Shown: positions 1 through 7,648, counted from the stretch's first letter. The stretch: 64,000 nt of DNA from Brevundimonas alba (GCF_011927945.1 NZ_JAATJM010000001.1:691501-755500), one strand, 5' to 3'. Notes: generated from the letters alone by a model not told the origin. Numbers and translations: made by a program.

Positions 1-953
1 CAGGCCGGAACCAGCCAGCAGACGAGGAACCGCACCGCCGGTTCCGCCCGCCTGTGCCAGCCCGTCGACAGCGCCGCCGGCAGCAGCAACGCCATCGGGA
101 ACAGCAGCAGCGGCGCCAGCAGCAGGAAATAGCCCGGAGGCGCGCCATGGCTCTCATGCCCGCCGGCGATCTTCGGCGCCAGATCGCCCATGATGGCCTC
201 GCGCCAGAAGCCTCCGTCGGTGGCGATGGTGATCGCGATAGCCCACGGCCCGACCAGCAGCGCCACGAGCGGCAGTCCCCAGCCCCAGCCGAGCCGTCCC
301 AGCCATTTCACGTCCCGGTCCCACAGCGACAGCAGCAGTATGGCCGGAACCACCACCACCAGCCCCACCGGTCCCTTGACCAGGATGGACAGCCCGAGCC
401 CGAGCCAGAACATCAGCTTGTGCGGTCGCCGCGGCACCTCCCCGGCCCGCGTCGCCAGATAGATCCGCGCCAGACCGGCCATGGCCAGGGTCACCGCCGC
501 GCACAGCATGGCGTCGGTCTTGGCGATGCCCGCCTCGGTCGACAGCAGGAAGGTCGCGCCCAGCATGGCCCCGGCGAGGAAGCCGGCTCTCTGGCCGAAC
601 ATCGCCGCCCCCGCCCAGGCGCAGGCCGCTGCCGCCAGCATGGCCGCGAGAATGGACGGTATCCGGTATGGCTGGATGTCCCGGTTCTCGACCTTCGACG
701 TCGCCGACACCGCCGCCGCCTGCATCCAGTAGATGCCCACCGGCTTCTTCCAGCGCGGCTCGTCCTGGAAGCGGATGTCGACATAGTCGCCGCTCTCCAG
801 CATCTGCGAGGTCGCCTGCGCATAGCGGCTCTCGTCGCGGTCCAGTGGCGGCAACAGCATCAGCACCGGCAGGCCGGCGAACAACGCCACCAGCGCGGCG
901 AGCACGGGGCCCCGCCAGCCGGCGATGAAACGGTCGAGATCGGGGCGCATCAT
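1..953 (-). CDS. Glycosyltransferase family 39 (ArnT/PMT-like) membrane protein, C-terminus cut by window edge
   Basis: This integral membrane enzyme should transfer a sugar from a polyprenyl-phosphate donor to lipid or protein on the periplasmic side. It was translated directly from the minus strand; the frame stays open to base 1, so the C-terminal part is missing. Residues 10-35 form a first membrane helix followed by LDRDESRYAQ, the acidic loop motif of GT39/ArnT enzymes. A loop with DEPRWKKP and several Ala/Leu-rich helices follow, including ILVKGPVGLVV, also typical of the family. Start: in-frame ATGs lie at 959, 953 and 950; an AGGA at 965-962 is best spaced for 953. It diverges from the GT2 gene at 1044, and ArnC-like GT2 enzymes often supply the donor to such transferases. 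Family assignment is firm; the substrate is unknown. Confidence 0.85.
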   Translation of the reverse strand, partial: MMRPDLDRFIAGWRGPVLAALVALFAGLPVLMLLPPLDRDESRYAQATSQMLESGDYVDIRFQDEPRWKKPVGIYWMQAAAVSATSKVENRDIQPYRIPSILAAMLAAAACAWAGAAMFGQRAGFLAGAMLGATFLLSTEAGIAKTDAMLCAAVTLAMAGLARIYLATRAGEVPRRPHKLMFWLGLGLSILVKGPVGLVVVVPAILLLSLWDRDVKWLGRLGWGWGLPLVALLVGPWAIAITIATDGGFWREAIMGDLAPKIAGGHESHGAPPGYFLLLAPLLLFPMALLLPAALSTGWHRRAEPAVRFLVCWLVPA

Positions 954-1043
954 GTTCATCTTCCTAACACGCACATTCGCGCGGCGTCAGCCATCCCGCG
1001 GCCTGGCCTCCCGCTCCCCCGCGAAACCCGCTAGAGAACGGCG

Positions 1044-1772
1044 ATGATCGAGCAGACCCCCGACATCTCCGTCGTCGTTCCCGTGCATGACGAGGAAGGC
1101 GCCGCCGGCCCGCTGGCGCGGGACATCGCCGCCGCCTTCGCCGGCCGGTCCTACGAGATGGTTTTCGTCGACGACGCCTCGCGCGACGGCACCTTGGCCG
1201 AGCTGCGCGGCCTGATGACGGAACTCCCCGCCCTGCGCGTGCTCAGCCATGGGCAGAACGCCGGCCAGAGCCGCGCCGTCCGCACCGGCGTGCTTGCGGC
1301 CCGCGGCGCCATCGTCGTCACCCTCGACGGCGACGGCCAGAACCCGCCAGCCGACGCGCCCCGTCTGGTCGATCTGCTCACCGCCTCGCCCCCGACCGTG
1401 GCCCTCGTCGGCGGCGTCCGCGCCAGCCGTCAGGATTCCGAAGCCAAGCGCTGGGCCTCGCGCTGGGCCAACCGCATCCGCAAGAAGCTGCTGGCCGACG
1501 ACGCCGACGACACCGGCTGCGGCCTCAAGGCCTTCCGCCGCGACGTCTTCCTGCGCCTCCCCTATTTCGATCACATCCACCGCTATCTGCCGGCCCTGAT
1601 GATCCGCGAGGGCTACGAGAACCGCTATCTCGACGTCGGCCACCGCCACCGCGAGACGGGCCGCTCCAAATACACGAACTGGGGGCGGCTGATGGCCTCC
1701 CTGTCCGACCTTCTCGGCGTCATCTGGCTCAAGTCGCGCTCGCGCCGCCCCGGGGCGATCTCGGAATTCTGA
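1044..1772 (+). CDS. Glycosyltransferase family 2, polyprenyl-phosphate sugar transferase (DPM1/ArnC-like)
   Basis: This 242-residue cytoplasmic or membrane-surface enzyme is expected to load a sugar from a nucleotide donor onto a polyprenyl phosphate. It shows the GT-A signatures: SVVVPVHDEE near residue 9, VDDASRDGT at 42-50, TLDGDGQNPP near 93, and the late DTGCGLKAFRRDVF block near 155 typical of DPM1-like proteins. The chain ends soon after HRHRETGRSKY with no C-terminal membrane helices, as in the short soluble class. It diverges from a GT39 transferase gene, the usual user of such lipid-linked sugars. The exact sugar cannot be read from the sequence. Confidence 0.88.
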   Translation: MIEQTPDISVVVPVHDEEGAAGPLARDIAAAFAGRSYEMVFVDDASRDGTLAELRGLMTELPALRVLSHGQNAGQSRAVRTGVLAARGAIVVTLDGDGQNPPADAPRLVDLLTASPPTVALVGGVRASRQDSEAKRWASRWANRIRKKLLADDADDTGCGLKAFRRDVFLRLPYFDHIHRYLPALMIREGYENRYLDVGHRHRETGRSKYTNWGRLMASLSDLLGVIWLKSRSRRPGAISEF

Positions 1773-1884
1773 CCGTTCCCCCCGCAGGCGAGCAACCGTA
1801 GCGGTACGGAGCGAACGGGGGTATTCATCGTTAACAAGCGGAGCCGTTTCGGCTCCCGAAGCGCCTCGACCCGGAGCCACAGCC

Positions 1885-2310
1885 ATGCTGATCGCCCTGC
1901 CGCTGCTCGTCATTCCGGTGGTCATCTATGCGATCGTCATCCTCACCGGCGTCGTCGGCACAGGCGGCGTCGCCGCGGCCGAACAGGCCCTGCGCGATCC
2001 GCTCTTCTCCATCCCCATGGTCTCGGGCAGCAGCTGGAACATCGGCAGCGGCGATCTGATCCTGTTCCTGTCGCTGATCCTGCTGTTCTTCGAACTGCTG
2101 AAATCGACCTCCAGCCAGAAGGTCGCCATCGTCAATCACGCCCTGTCGATGATCCTGTTCGTCGCCTGCATCGTCGCCTTCCTCCTGTTCAAGGGCTTCG
2201 CGACCTCGACCTTCTTCCTCATCCTGACGATGATCATGCTCGACGTTCTCGCCGGCTTCATCGTCACCATCATCTCGGCCCGCAAGGACCTGGAGTTCGG
2301 AGCCGGCTGA
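1885..2310 (+). CDS. Small four-helix membrane protein of unknown function
   Basis: This 141-residue protein is almost entirely membrane-embedded. Predicted helices lie at about 1-23, 56-73, 82-104 and 106-131, joined by short polar loops, and the tail ARKDLEFGAG is soluble. It follows the GT2 gene on the same strand after 112 bases, a gap that contains the stem GGAGCCG/CGGCTCC (1840-1856), so it may be transcribed separately. Neighbouring sugar-lipid genes suggest an envelope role, but no known family motif was recognised. It converges on a PAP2 phosphatase gene across a large inverted repeat. Confidence 0.75.
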   Translation: MLIALPLLVIPVVIYAIVILTGVVGTGGVAAAEQALRDPLFSIPMVSGSSWNIGSGDLILFLSLILLFFELLKSTSSQKVAIVNHALSMILFVACIVAFLLFKGFATSTFFLILTMIMLDVLAGFIVTIISARKDLEFGAG

Positions 2311-2410
2311 GGCAGCAGGCAGCAGGCAGCAGGCAGCAGGCGTGATCAGAGTGTCGGGGCCGGCGTCAAGCGCAGCCGATCCTGCTGCCTGCTGCCTGCT
2401 GCCCGCTGCC
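2311..2410. repeat. Long inverted repeat built from GGCAGCA heptamers
   Basis: Four tandem copies of GGCAGCA plus GG fill 2311-2340. Bases 2381-2410 are the reverse complement with one mismatch (29 of 30 pair). The 40-base spacer carries no obvious motif. The element starts directly after the stop of the four-helix membrane protein and ends just before the stop of the convergent PAP2 gene, so an RNA hairpin could form from either transcript. There is no T-tract, so it is not a classical intrinsic terminator. Confidence 0.8.
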
Positions 2411-2416
2411 TGACCT

Positions 2417-3172
2417 CTACGCCTTCCCGTCCTCATCCACCGGCAGCGTGTGCGTCGCCTGCGGCCGCGCCTGCTGACGCCGCTGGATGGCGTAGGCGAC
2501 GAGCCACAGCGCCATGGCCCAGGCCGCGCCGACGCTCCAGCCCGCCAGCACGTCGCTGGCCCAGTGCGCCGCGAGATAGACCCGCGTCAGCCCGACGATC
2601 AGCGTCAGCAGCAGCGCAACCCCCATGACATAGGCCTTGAACCGCCGCTTCGGGAACGCCCGCGTCAGCATCACCCCGATGCTCAGATAGAAGACTGCCG
2701 ACAGCAGGCTGTGCCCGGACGGGAAGCTGGCGTTCATCGTCTCGACCGCCTGCAGGGCCTCCGGCGGTCGCTCGCGCCCGAACAGGGCCTTCAGCCCCTC
2801 GCTCAACGTCACCCCGCCGGCCAGACCCAGCACCAGCAACAGGGCCGACAGCCGCTTGCGCTGCAGAATCAGGAAGCCGAGCGTGATCAGGGCGAACAGC
2901 CCCAACACCGACAGCCCACCGAGCGCGGTCAGGTCCATCGCCGCCTCTTCCAGCCAGCCCGGTCCCCACGGATCCGCCATCGCCCCCGGCCGCATCGCCT
3001 CCAGCACGGCCTGATCGAAGGCCCGGCCGTCCGCCTCGGTCATGTCGTCGGCCAGTTCGACGAAGGTCATCACCCCCAGCGCCACGATGAACAGGGCGCT
3101 GACCGCGACGATCTCTGTCCGCGCGATGCGAAGGGCGCGACGGATGAAGGCGGTAATCTGGGCGGGGGTCAT
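2417..3172 (-). CDS. PAP2-family membrane phosphatase
   Basis: This 251-residue integral membrane phosphatase probably acts on lipid phosphates such as undecaprenyl or phosphatidyl phosphates at the periplasmic face. The three-part PAP2 active site is complete: KALFGRERP (motif 1), NASFPSGHS (motif 2) and TRVYLAAHWASDV (motif 3, with the catalytic His). An N-terminal helix near residues 17-35 is followed by a soluble loop and four to five more helices. The open frame extends upstream to 3295, but that extension is Arg/Asp-rich and unlike the family; the ATG at 3172 (MTPAQI) gives the normal length. It lies downstream of, and divergent from, nrdA. Confidence 0.88.
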   Translation of the reverse strand: MTPAQITAFIRRALRIARTEIVAVSALFIVALGVMTFVELADDMTEADGRAFDQAVLEAMRPGAMADPWGPGWLEEAAMDLTALGGLSVLGLFALITLGFLILQRKRLSALLLVLGLAGGVTLSEGLKALFGRERPPEALQAVETMNASFPSGHSLLSAVFYLSIGVMLTRAFPKRRFKAYVMGVALLLTLIVGLTRVYLAAHWASDVLAGWSVGAAWAMALWLVAYAIQRRQQARPQATHTLPVDEDGKA

Positions 3173-3354
3173 CGGCGGGAAACGGTCCCGCTTGCGGGAC
3201 GTTCCCCTCACGCGTTCGTGATCGAAATTAAGGCTTCGCCCGGCGCCCCTGTCATCCCGTCGTCGCGGCCTGTCCACAGGCTCATCCCCCGCCATGATGC
3301 CGATTCGCCCAGAAAGTGATCGTCAACCCCGTTGACGGTTGGTTAGCCATCTGC

Positions 3355-3401
3355 GCCCCATATGTGGGCTTGGGGAGCGCTTCGGCCACTAGATGATGTG
3401 G
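3355..3401 (+). promoter_or_regulatory. Candidate NrdR box pair upstream of the RNR gene
   Basis: Two imperfect 16-bp palindromes lie 31 bp apart centre to centre (three helical turns): GCCCCATATGTGGGCT at 3355-3370 and CCACTAGATGATGTGG at 3386-3401. Paired, helically phased boxes of this kind upstream of ribonucleotide reductase genes are the hallmark of the repressor NrdR. The second box fits the general AC-x-CTAGAT-x-TGTG-type pattern well, the first less well. The boxes sit 48-94 bases before the preferred start codon. The assignment rests on position, spacing and symmetry, not a matrix score. Confidence 0.6.
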
Positions 3402-3448
3402 TCAGCGGCGTGAGCGACTTAACCGACTAGTTCAGGGCAGTGACCATT

Positions 3449-5332
3449 ATGGCCGGCGGCGAAGCGTTGAAGACAGTGGATTTCCAGTCGGTTGCGGCTG
3501 CGGAGGCCGCTGATCGACCCCACCTGAAGGTGGTGCCCTCTATCCAGCTCGACCGGTCGCGCGACGACCTCCTGACCGACTTCGGCAAGAAGACGCTCGA
3601 GGATCGCTATCTGCTGCCCGGCGAGAGCTATCAGGACATGTTCGCCCGGGTCGCCACGGCCTATTCGGACGACTCCGACCACGCCCAGCGCGTCTACGAC
3701 TACATGTCGAAGCTGTGGTTCATGCCGGCGACCCCGGTCCTGTCCAACGGCGGCGCGGATCGCGGCCTGCCGATCTCCTGCTTCCTCAACGCCGTCGGCG
3801 ACAGCCTCGACGGTATCCAGAACGTCTGGAACGAAAACGTCGCCCTGGCCTCGAACGGCGGCGGCATCGGCACCTACTGGGGCGGCGTCCGCTCCATCGG
3901 CGAGAAGGTCAAGGGCGCCGGCCAGACCTCGGGCATCATCCCCTTCATTCGCGTCATGGACTCCCTGACGCTGGCCATCTCGCAGGGTTCGCTGCGCCGC
4001 GGCTCGGCCGCCGTCTATCTCGACATCCACCACCCGGAGATCGAGGAGTTCCTCGAAATCCGCAAACCGTCGGGCGACTTCAACCGCAAGTCCCTGAACC
4101 TGCACCACGGCATCAACATCACCGACGAGTTCATGTTCGCGGTGCGTGACGGCGCGACCTTCGACCTGAAATCGCCCAAGAACGGCGAAGTCCTCAAGAC
4201 CGTCGACGCCCGCACCCTGTGGCAGAAGATCCTCGAGATCCGCCTGCAGACCGGCGAGCCCTATCTGATCTTCTCCGACACGGTGAACCGCCAGATGGCG
4301 CCGCACCAGCGCGAGCTGGGCCTGTCGGTCAAACAGTCGAACCTGTGCGCCGAGATCATGCTGCACACCGGCCGCGACCACCTCGGGGTCGACCGCACCG
4401 CCGTCTGCTGCCTCTCCTCGGTCAACGCCGAGACCTTCCTCGAATGGCGCGAAGAGCCCAAATTCGTCGAAGACGTCATGCGCTTCCTCGACAATGTGCT
4501 GGAAGACTTCATCCGCCGCGCCCCGCCGGCCATGGCCGCGGCCGTCTATTCGGCCAAGCGCGAGCGTTCGGTCGGCCTCGGCCTGATGGGCTTCCACTCC
4601 TTCCTCCAGGCCCAGGGCGTCGCCTTCGAAAGCGCCATGGCCAAGTCGTGGAACATGCGGCTGTTCAAACATCTGCGTCGCGAGGCCGACAAGGCCAGCC
4701 GCCTGCTGGCCGAAGAGAAGGGCGCCTGCGAGGACGCGGCCGAGCGCGGCGTCATGGAGCGGTTCAGCCACAAGCTGGCCATCGCCCCGACCGCCTCCAT
4801 CTCGATCATCTGCGGCGGCACCAGCGCCGGCATCGAGCCGATCCCGGCCAACATCTATACCCACAAGACCCTGTCCGGCTCGTTCGCGGTCAAGAACCCC
4901 TATCTGGAGAAGGTTCTCGGCGAGAAGGGCATCGACACTTCGGAAGTGTGGAACTCGATCCTCGAGCACGAGGGTTCGGTCCAGCACCTCGAGCAACTGA
5001 CCGACGACGAGAAGGCGATCTTCAAGACCGCCTTCGAGCTGGATCAGCGCTGGGTCGTCGAACTGTCGGCCGACCGCGCCCCGGAAATCTGCCAGGCCCA
5101 GTCGATCAACCTGTTCATCCCGGGCGACGTCGACAAATGGGACCTGCACATGCTGCACTGGCGCGCGTGGGAGACCGGCGTGAAGTCGCTCTACTACCTC
5201 CGCTCCAAGTCGGTTCAGCGCGCGTCCTTCGCCGGCGCCGAGGACAAGGCCGAGGCCGAGATCGACCCCAACCAGCCCGACCTCTTCAGCGCCGCCCGCA
5301 CCGACTACGACGAGTGCCTCGCCTGCCAGTAG
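3449..5332 (+). CDS. nrdA: Class I ribonucleoside-diphosphate reductase, alpha subunit
   Basis: This enzyme reduces ribonucleoside diphosphates to deoxyribonucleotides with a partner radical-generating beta subunit. Key residues are visible: GLPISCFLN and VCCLSSVN carry the redox cysteine pair, SNLCAEI the catalytic Cys and Glu, KSLYYLRS the tyrosine pair of the radical path, and the C-terminal DECLACQ the CxxC that is re-reduced by thioredoxin. The protein is about 627 residues and enters the catalytic fold almost at once (DLLTDFGKKTL), so it has no N-terminal ATP-cone and probably lacks overall-activity regulation. Two starts are possible: GTG at 3440 or ATG at 3449; an AGGG at 3434-3437 is too close to the GTG. 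No nrdB follows. Confidence 0.93.
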   Translation: MAGGEALKTVDFQSVAAAEAADRPHLKVVPSIQLDRSRDDLLTDFGKKTLEDRYLLPGESYQDMFARVATAYSDDSDHAQRVYDYMSKLWFMPATPVLSNGGADRGLPISCFLNAVGDSLDGIQNVWNENVALASNGGGIGTYWGGVRSIGEKVKGAGQTSGIIPFIRVMDSLTLAISQGSLRRGSAAVYLDIHHPEIEEFLEIRKPSGDFNRKSLNLHHGINITDEFMFAVRDGATFDLKSPKNGEVLKTVDARTLWQKILEIRLQTGEPYLIFSDTVNRQMAPHQRELGLSVKQSNLCAEIMLHTGRDHLGVDRTAVCCLSSVNAETFLEWREEPKFVEDVMRFLDNVLEDFIRRAPPAMAAAVYSAKRERSVGLGLMGFHSFLQAQGVAFESAMAKSWNMRLFKHLRREADKASRLLAEEKGACEDAAERGVMERFSHKLAIAPTASISIICGGTSAGIEPIPANIYTHKTLSGSFAVKNPYLEKVLGEKGIDTSEVWNSILEHEGSVQHLEQLTDDEKAIFKTAFELDQRWVVELSADRAPEICQAQSINLFIPGDVDKWDLHMLHWRAWETGVKSLYYLRSKSVQRASFAGAEDKAEAEIDPNQPDLFSAARTDYDECLACQ

Positions 5333-5338
5333 GCGCGT

Positions 5339-5511
5339 CCACCTCCCCATTCGCATAGGCGGATGGGGAGGACAGATCGCGCAGCGATCAGGAGGGGGCG
5401 GCGCAGGAGGCGGAAAGCCCTACGCTAACCCCATCGACCGCGCCGCCCCCTCCTGGTCTCTGCTTCGCATCGACCTGTGCTCCCCATCGGCCTTCGCCGA
5501 CGGGGAGGTGG
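5339..5511. repeat. Complex palindromic intergenic repeat (GGGGAGG / GGAGGGGGCGGC type)
   Basis: The element is nested dyad symmetry. Left end: CCTCCCCAT (5342-5350) pairs with ATGGGGAGG (5363-5371) around a short inner stem CGC-ATAG-GCG. Core: a perfect 16-bp inverted repeat, CAGGAGGGGGCGGCGC at 5389-5404 and its complement at 5440-5455, encloses 35 bases. Right end: CTCCCC...GGGGAG forms another hairpin near 5480-5508. The left half as a whole resembles the reverse complement of the right half, so the entire 173 bp is one imperfect palindrome. It starts 7 bases after the nrdA stop and may also act in 3'-end formation. Such hairpin repeats are common in alphaproteobacterial intergenic DNA; no transposase is nearby. 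Confidence 0.75.
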
Positions 5512-5515
5512 GCGT

Positions 5516-5846
5516 GACGCTGTGCTGACAATCCGCGTTTCTATAGTCGGATAGCGCCGACAAAGCTGCGCCACTTCAACGATATCGCCTTTTCTCAACC
5601 CGATCTTCTGCGCACGCTATTCCGCGGCCGTATAATGCTGGCCTTCGTTTCCGCTGCCGGTCTTTGACATTCAAATACCACCCGCACCGTCACAGGAGCG
5701 GCGCTCCAGGCATCCACCTGAACGCATTGAGAAAACCGCGCCAAAGCGCACTCTGCGGACGCAGCGCACTGACCGGACGCTTCGCACTCTTCGCACTCTA
5801 CGCACTCTTCGGACGCAATTTTTCCAGTTTATACCCGGATAAAACC
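5516..5846 (+). repeat. Block-conserved intergenic element, copy A
   Basis: This 331-bp stretch matches, in inverted orientation, 26463-26766. Conserved blocks in order are: GACGCTGTGCT-x-ACAATCCGCG then TCTATAGTCGGATAGCGC (5516-5557); ATCGCCTTTTCTC (about 5583-5595); GCGGCCGTATA with GGCCTTCGTT (about 5624-5649); CCGGTCTTTGACA (5657-5669); an array of eight 9-bp units (5747-5818); and GTTTATACCCGG with TAAAACC (5827-5846). Between blocks the two copies differ in sequence and length. No open frame is shared by both copies. Copy A lies between two convergent genes (nrdA and an MFS gene) and ends four bases from the MFS stop. Its function is unknown. Confidence 0.85.
5747..5818 (+). repeat. Nonamer tandem array in element copy A (8 x 9 bp)
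   Basis: Eight contiguous 9-bp units alternate mainly between CGCACTCTT-like and CGGACGCTT-like forms: CGCACTCTG, CGGACGCAG, CGCACTGAC, CGGACGCTT, CGCACTCTT, CGCACTCTA, CGCACTCTT, CGGACGCAA. The 9-bp phase continues into the following TTTTTCCAG before the conserved GTTTATACCCGG block. The inverted copy also has exactly eight units, and units 2 and 8 are nearly identical between copies. Confidence 0.9.
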
Positions 5847-5850
5847 TACC

Positions 5851-7146
5851 TCAGCTCAGCCGGTCCGCCTTCCTCAATCCGGGGAACAGCTTCGCCCAGA
5901 TCCCCGTCGCCGCCAGCGCCCCCGCCCCGCCGAACACCGCCGCCCCGATGGGCCCGAGCAGACGCACCACCAGCCCGGAATAGGCCTCGCCCAGTTCGTT
6001 CGACGCGCCGATGAACAGCATCGACACCGAGCTGACCCGGCCGCGCATATGGTCCGGCGTCGACAGCTGGATCAGGGTCTGGCGGATGTTGACGCTGACC
6101 ATGTCAGCCGCCCCGCCGATCAGCAGTGCCGCCGCGCTGATCCAGGCGACCTTCGACAGGCCGAAGACGATGGTGCAGACGCCGAACAGGGCTACCGCCG
6201 CGAACATCCAGTTGCCGCCGTGTCTCACGATCGGGAAGCGCGCCAGATACAGCGCCATCGAAAACGCCCCGACGCCGAACGCCGCCCGCAGCAGGCCGAA
6301 ACCCTCCGGTCCCACATGCAGGATGTCGCGCGCGAAGATCGGCGTCAGCAGCGCCACCCCGGCGAACAGCACGACGATCAGGTCCAGCGAAATCGCGCCC
6401 AGCACCACCTTGGTGGTCCAGACGTATTTCAGCCCCTCCTTGACCGCGGCCCAGCGCCCGGGCCCGATACCGACCCGCTCCGGCCGGCCGGACGTCCGGA
6501 TCAGCAGGAAGGCCGCCAGACCCGTCAGGAACAGCCCCAGCGCCACCGCATAGGCCAGCGGCACATTCACCCCGACGATCACCCCGCCCAGCGCCGGCCC
6601 GGCGATGGCGCCGGTCTGGAAGGCGATGGACTGCGCCGCGATGGCCCGGGGCAGTCCCGCCCGTCCCACCACCATCGGCAGGAAGGCCTGACTGGCCGGC
6701 GCCAAAAACGCCCGGCAGGCCCCGAACAGACAGGCCACCGTCAGCAGCCCCCATAGCGGCGGCGATCCATGGATGGCCATGGCCAGGAAGGCGATGGCGC
6801 ACAGGGCCTCCACCGCGATCGAGGCGGCTACCGTCAGCTTGCGATCACGCCGGTCCGCCATCTCCCCCGCTGGCAGGGTCAGGGCCAGCAGCGGGATGAA
6901 CTGCGCCAGCCCGACCAGTCCCAGATACAGGCTGGCCTCCGCTACAGGATGGTCCCGCCGCGCGATCTCATAGACCTGCCACAGCAGGGCCGAGGACTGG
7001 ATCTGGATCGCCAGCACCGCCGCGACCCGCCCCGCCCAAAGCAGCCGGAAGTCCCGCAGCTTCCAGGGATTGTCCCCCTGCGCCTCCCGCGCCCCTTCTA
7101 CGACGGCGGGAGTGATCGGCTCGGGCGCTTCAGGTGCGTCGGTCAT
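5851..7146 (-). CDS. MFS transporter, EntS/MFS_3-like exporter
   Basis: This 431-residue inner-membrane transporter has about twelve predicted helices. The soluble N-terminal stretch of 30 residues ends in NPWKLRDFRLLWAGR, typical of EntS/MFS_3 exporters that use the proton gradient. The MFS signature between helices 2 and 3 appears as GEMADRRDRKL. A second cytoplasmic loop carries HMRGRVSSV near residue 365, also characteristic of this group. Its first 17 bases overlap the end of the upstream cupin gene, which implies translational coupling. Substrate not determinable; related proteins export siderophores or drugs. Confidence 0.87.
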   Translation of the reverse strand: MTDAPEAPEPITPAVVEGAREAQGDNPWKLRDFRLLWAGRVAAVLAIQIQSSALLWQVYEIARRDHPVAEASLYLGLVGLAQFIPLLALTLPAGEMADRRDRKLTVAASIAVEALCAIAFLAMAIHGSPPLWGLLTVACLFGACRAFLAPASQAFLPMVVGRAGLPRAIAAQSIAFQTGAIAGPALGGVIVGVNVPLAYAVALGLFLTGLAAFLLIRTSGRPERVGIGPGRWAAVKEGLKYVWTTKVVLGAISLDLIVVLFAGVALLTPIFARDILHVGPEGFGLLRAAFGVGAFSMALYLARFPIVRHGGNWMFAAVALFGVCTIVFGLSKVAWISAAALLIGGAADMVSVNIRQTLIQLSTPDHMRGRVSSVSMLFIGASNELGEAYSGLVVRLLGPIGAAVFGGAGALAATGIWAKLFPGLRKADRLS

Positions 7147-7600
7147 GCTTGGGGTACGGTGTCCCGTCTCGATGGAAGAAGCCGCCGGGGCGGAAGATCA
7201 TGTCGATGTCGGGATAGACGCCGCTGTCGCCCTGTGGCGCCCGGCTCCCGACCTCCAGCAGAACAGCCTCGGCCCCGGATCGGTTCTCGATCTTGTGCCC
7301 GTCCGGAACCCCGGCCTTGAAGCCCGCGCAGTCCCCGGCCCTCAGCACCGTCTCCCCGCCGTCCTCGACCAGCACCACCTCGCCCGACAGGACCCAGACG
7401 AACTCGTCCTCGCCCGCGTGCCAGTGCCTCTGGCTCGACCACGCCCCGTCGGGCAACCGCAGCAGATTGACCCCGAACTGGTCCAGCCCGACCGCATCTC
7501 CCAGCCGCCACCGCCGCCGCGCCCGGCAGGGTCCGTCGAACGGCTCGGGATAGCCCGTCCCATGCCCCGTAGGCGCGCTGTCGATGTCGATCTTCGGCAT
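7130..7600 (-). CDS. Cupin-domain protein
   Basis: This 156-residue soluble protein has a single cupin beta-barrel. The metal-binding cupin motif 1 is visible as RHWHAGEDEFVWVLSGE (two His and a Glu in the expected spacing), and motif 2 as GDCAGFKAGVPDGHKIENRS with its His. Such proteins are sugar or small-molecule binding enzymes or sensors. The open frame continues upstream to 7642, but ATG 7600 (MPKIDIDSA) gives the normal cupin N-terminus. It overlaps the MFS gene by 17 bases and diverges from dapE, 48 bases away. Confidence 0.85.
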   Translation of the reverse strand: MPKIDIDSAPTGHGTGYPEPFDGPCRARRRWRLGDAVGLDQFGVNLLRLPDGAWSSQRHWHAGEDEFVWVLSGEVVLVEDGGETVLRAGDCAGFKAGVPDGHKIENRSGAEAVLLEVGSRAPQGDSGVYPDIDMIFRPGGFFHRDGTPYPKHDRRT

Positions 7601-7648
7601 GGAGAGAAGCCTTCTCGCAATCGTCCGAACCCCGTAAAGCACAGGTCC

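Noticed and set aside
1840..1856. Stem GGAGCCG-TTT-CGGCTCC as a terminator after the GT2 gene
   Set aside because: A perfect 7-bp stem but with no T-rich tail; left as a possible hairpin only.
5747..5818. CRISPR-like look of the nonamer array
   Set aside because: Units are only 9 bp and contiguous, with no spacers of 25-40 bp and no cas genes.
7070..7648. N-terminal extension of the dapE frame
   Set aside because: It is antisense to the cupin gene and unlike any DapE; the ATG at 7649 gives the family length.
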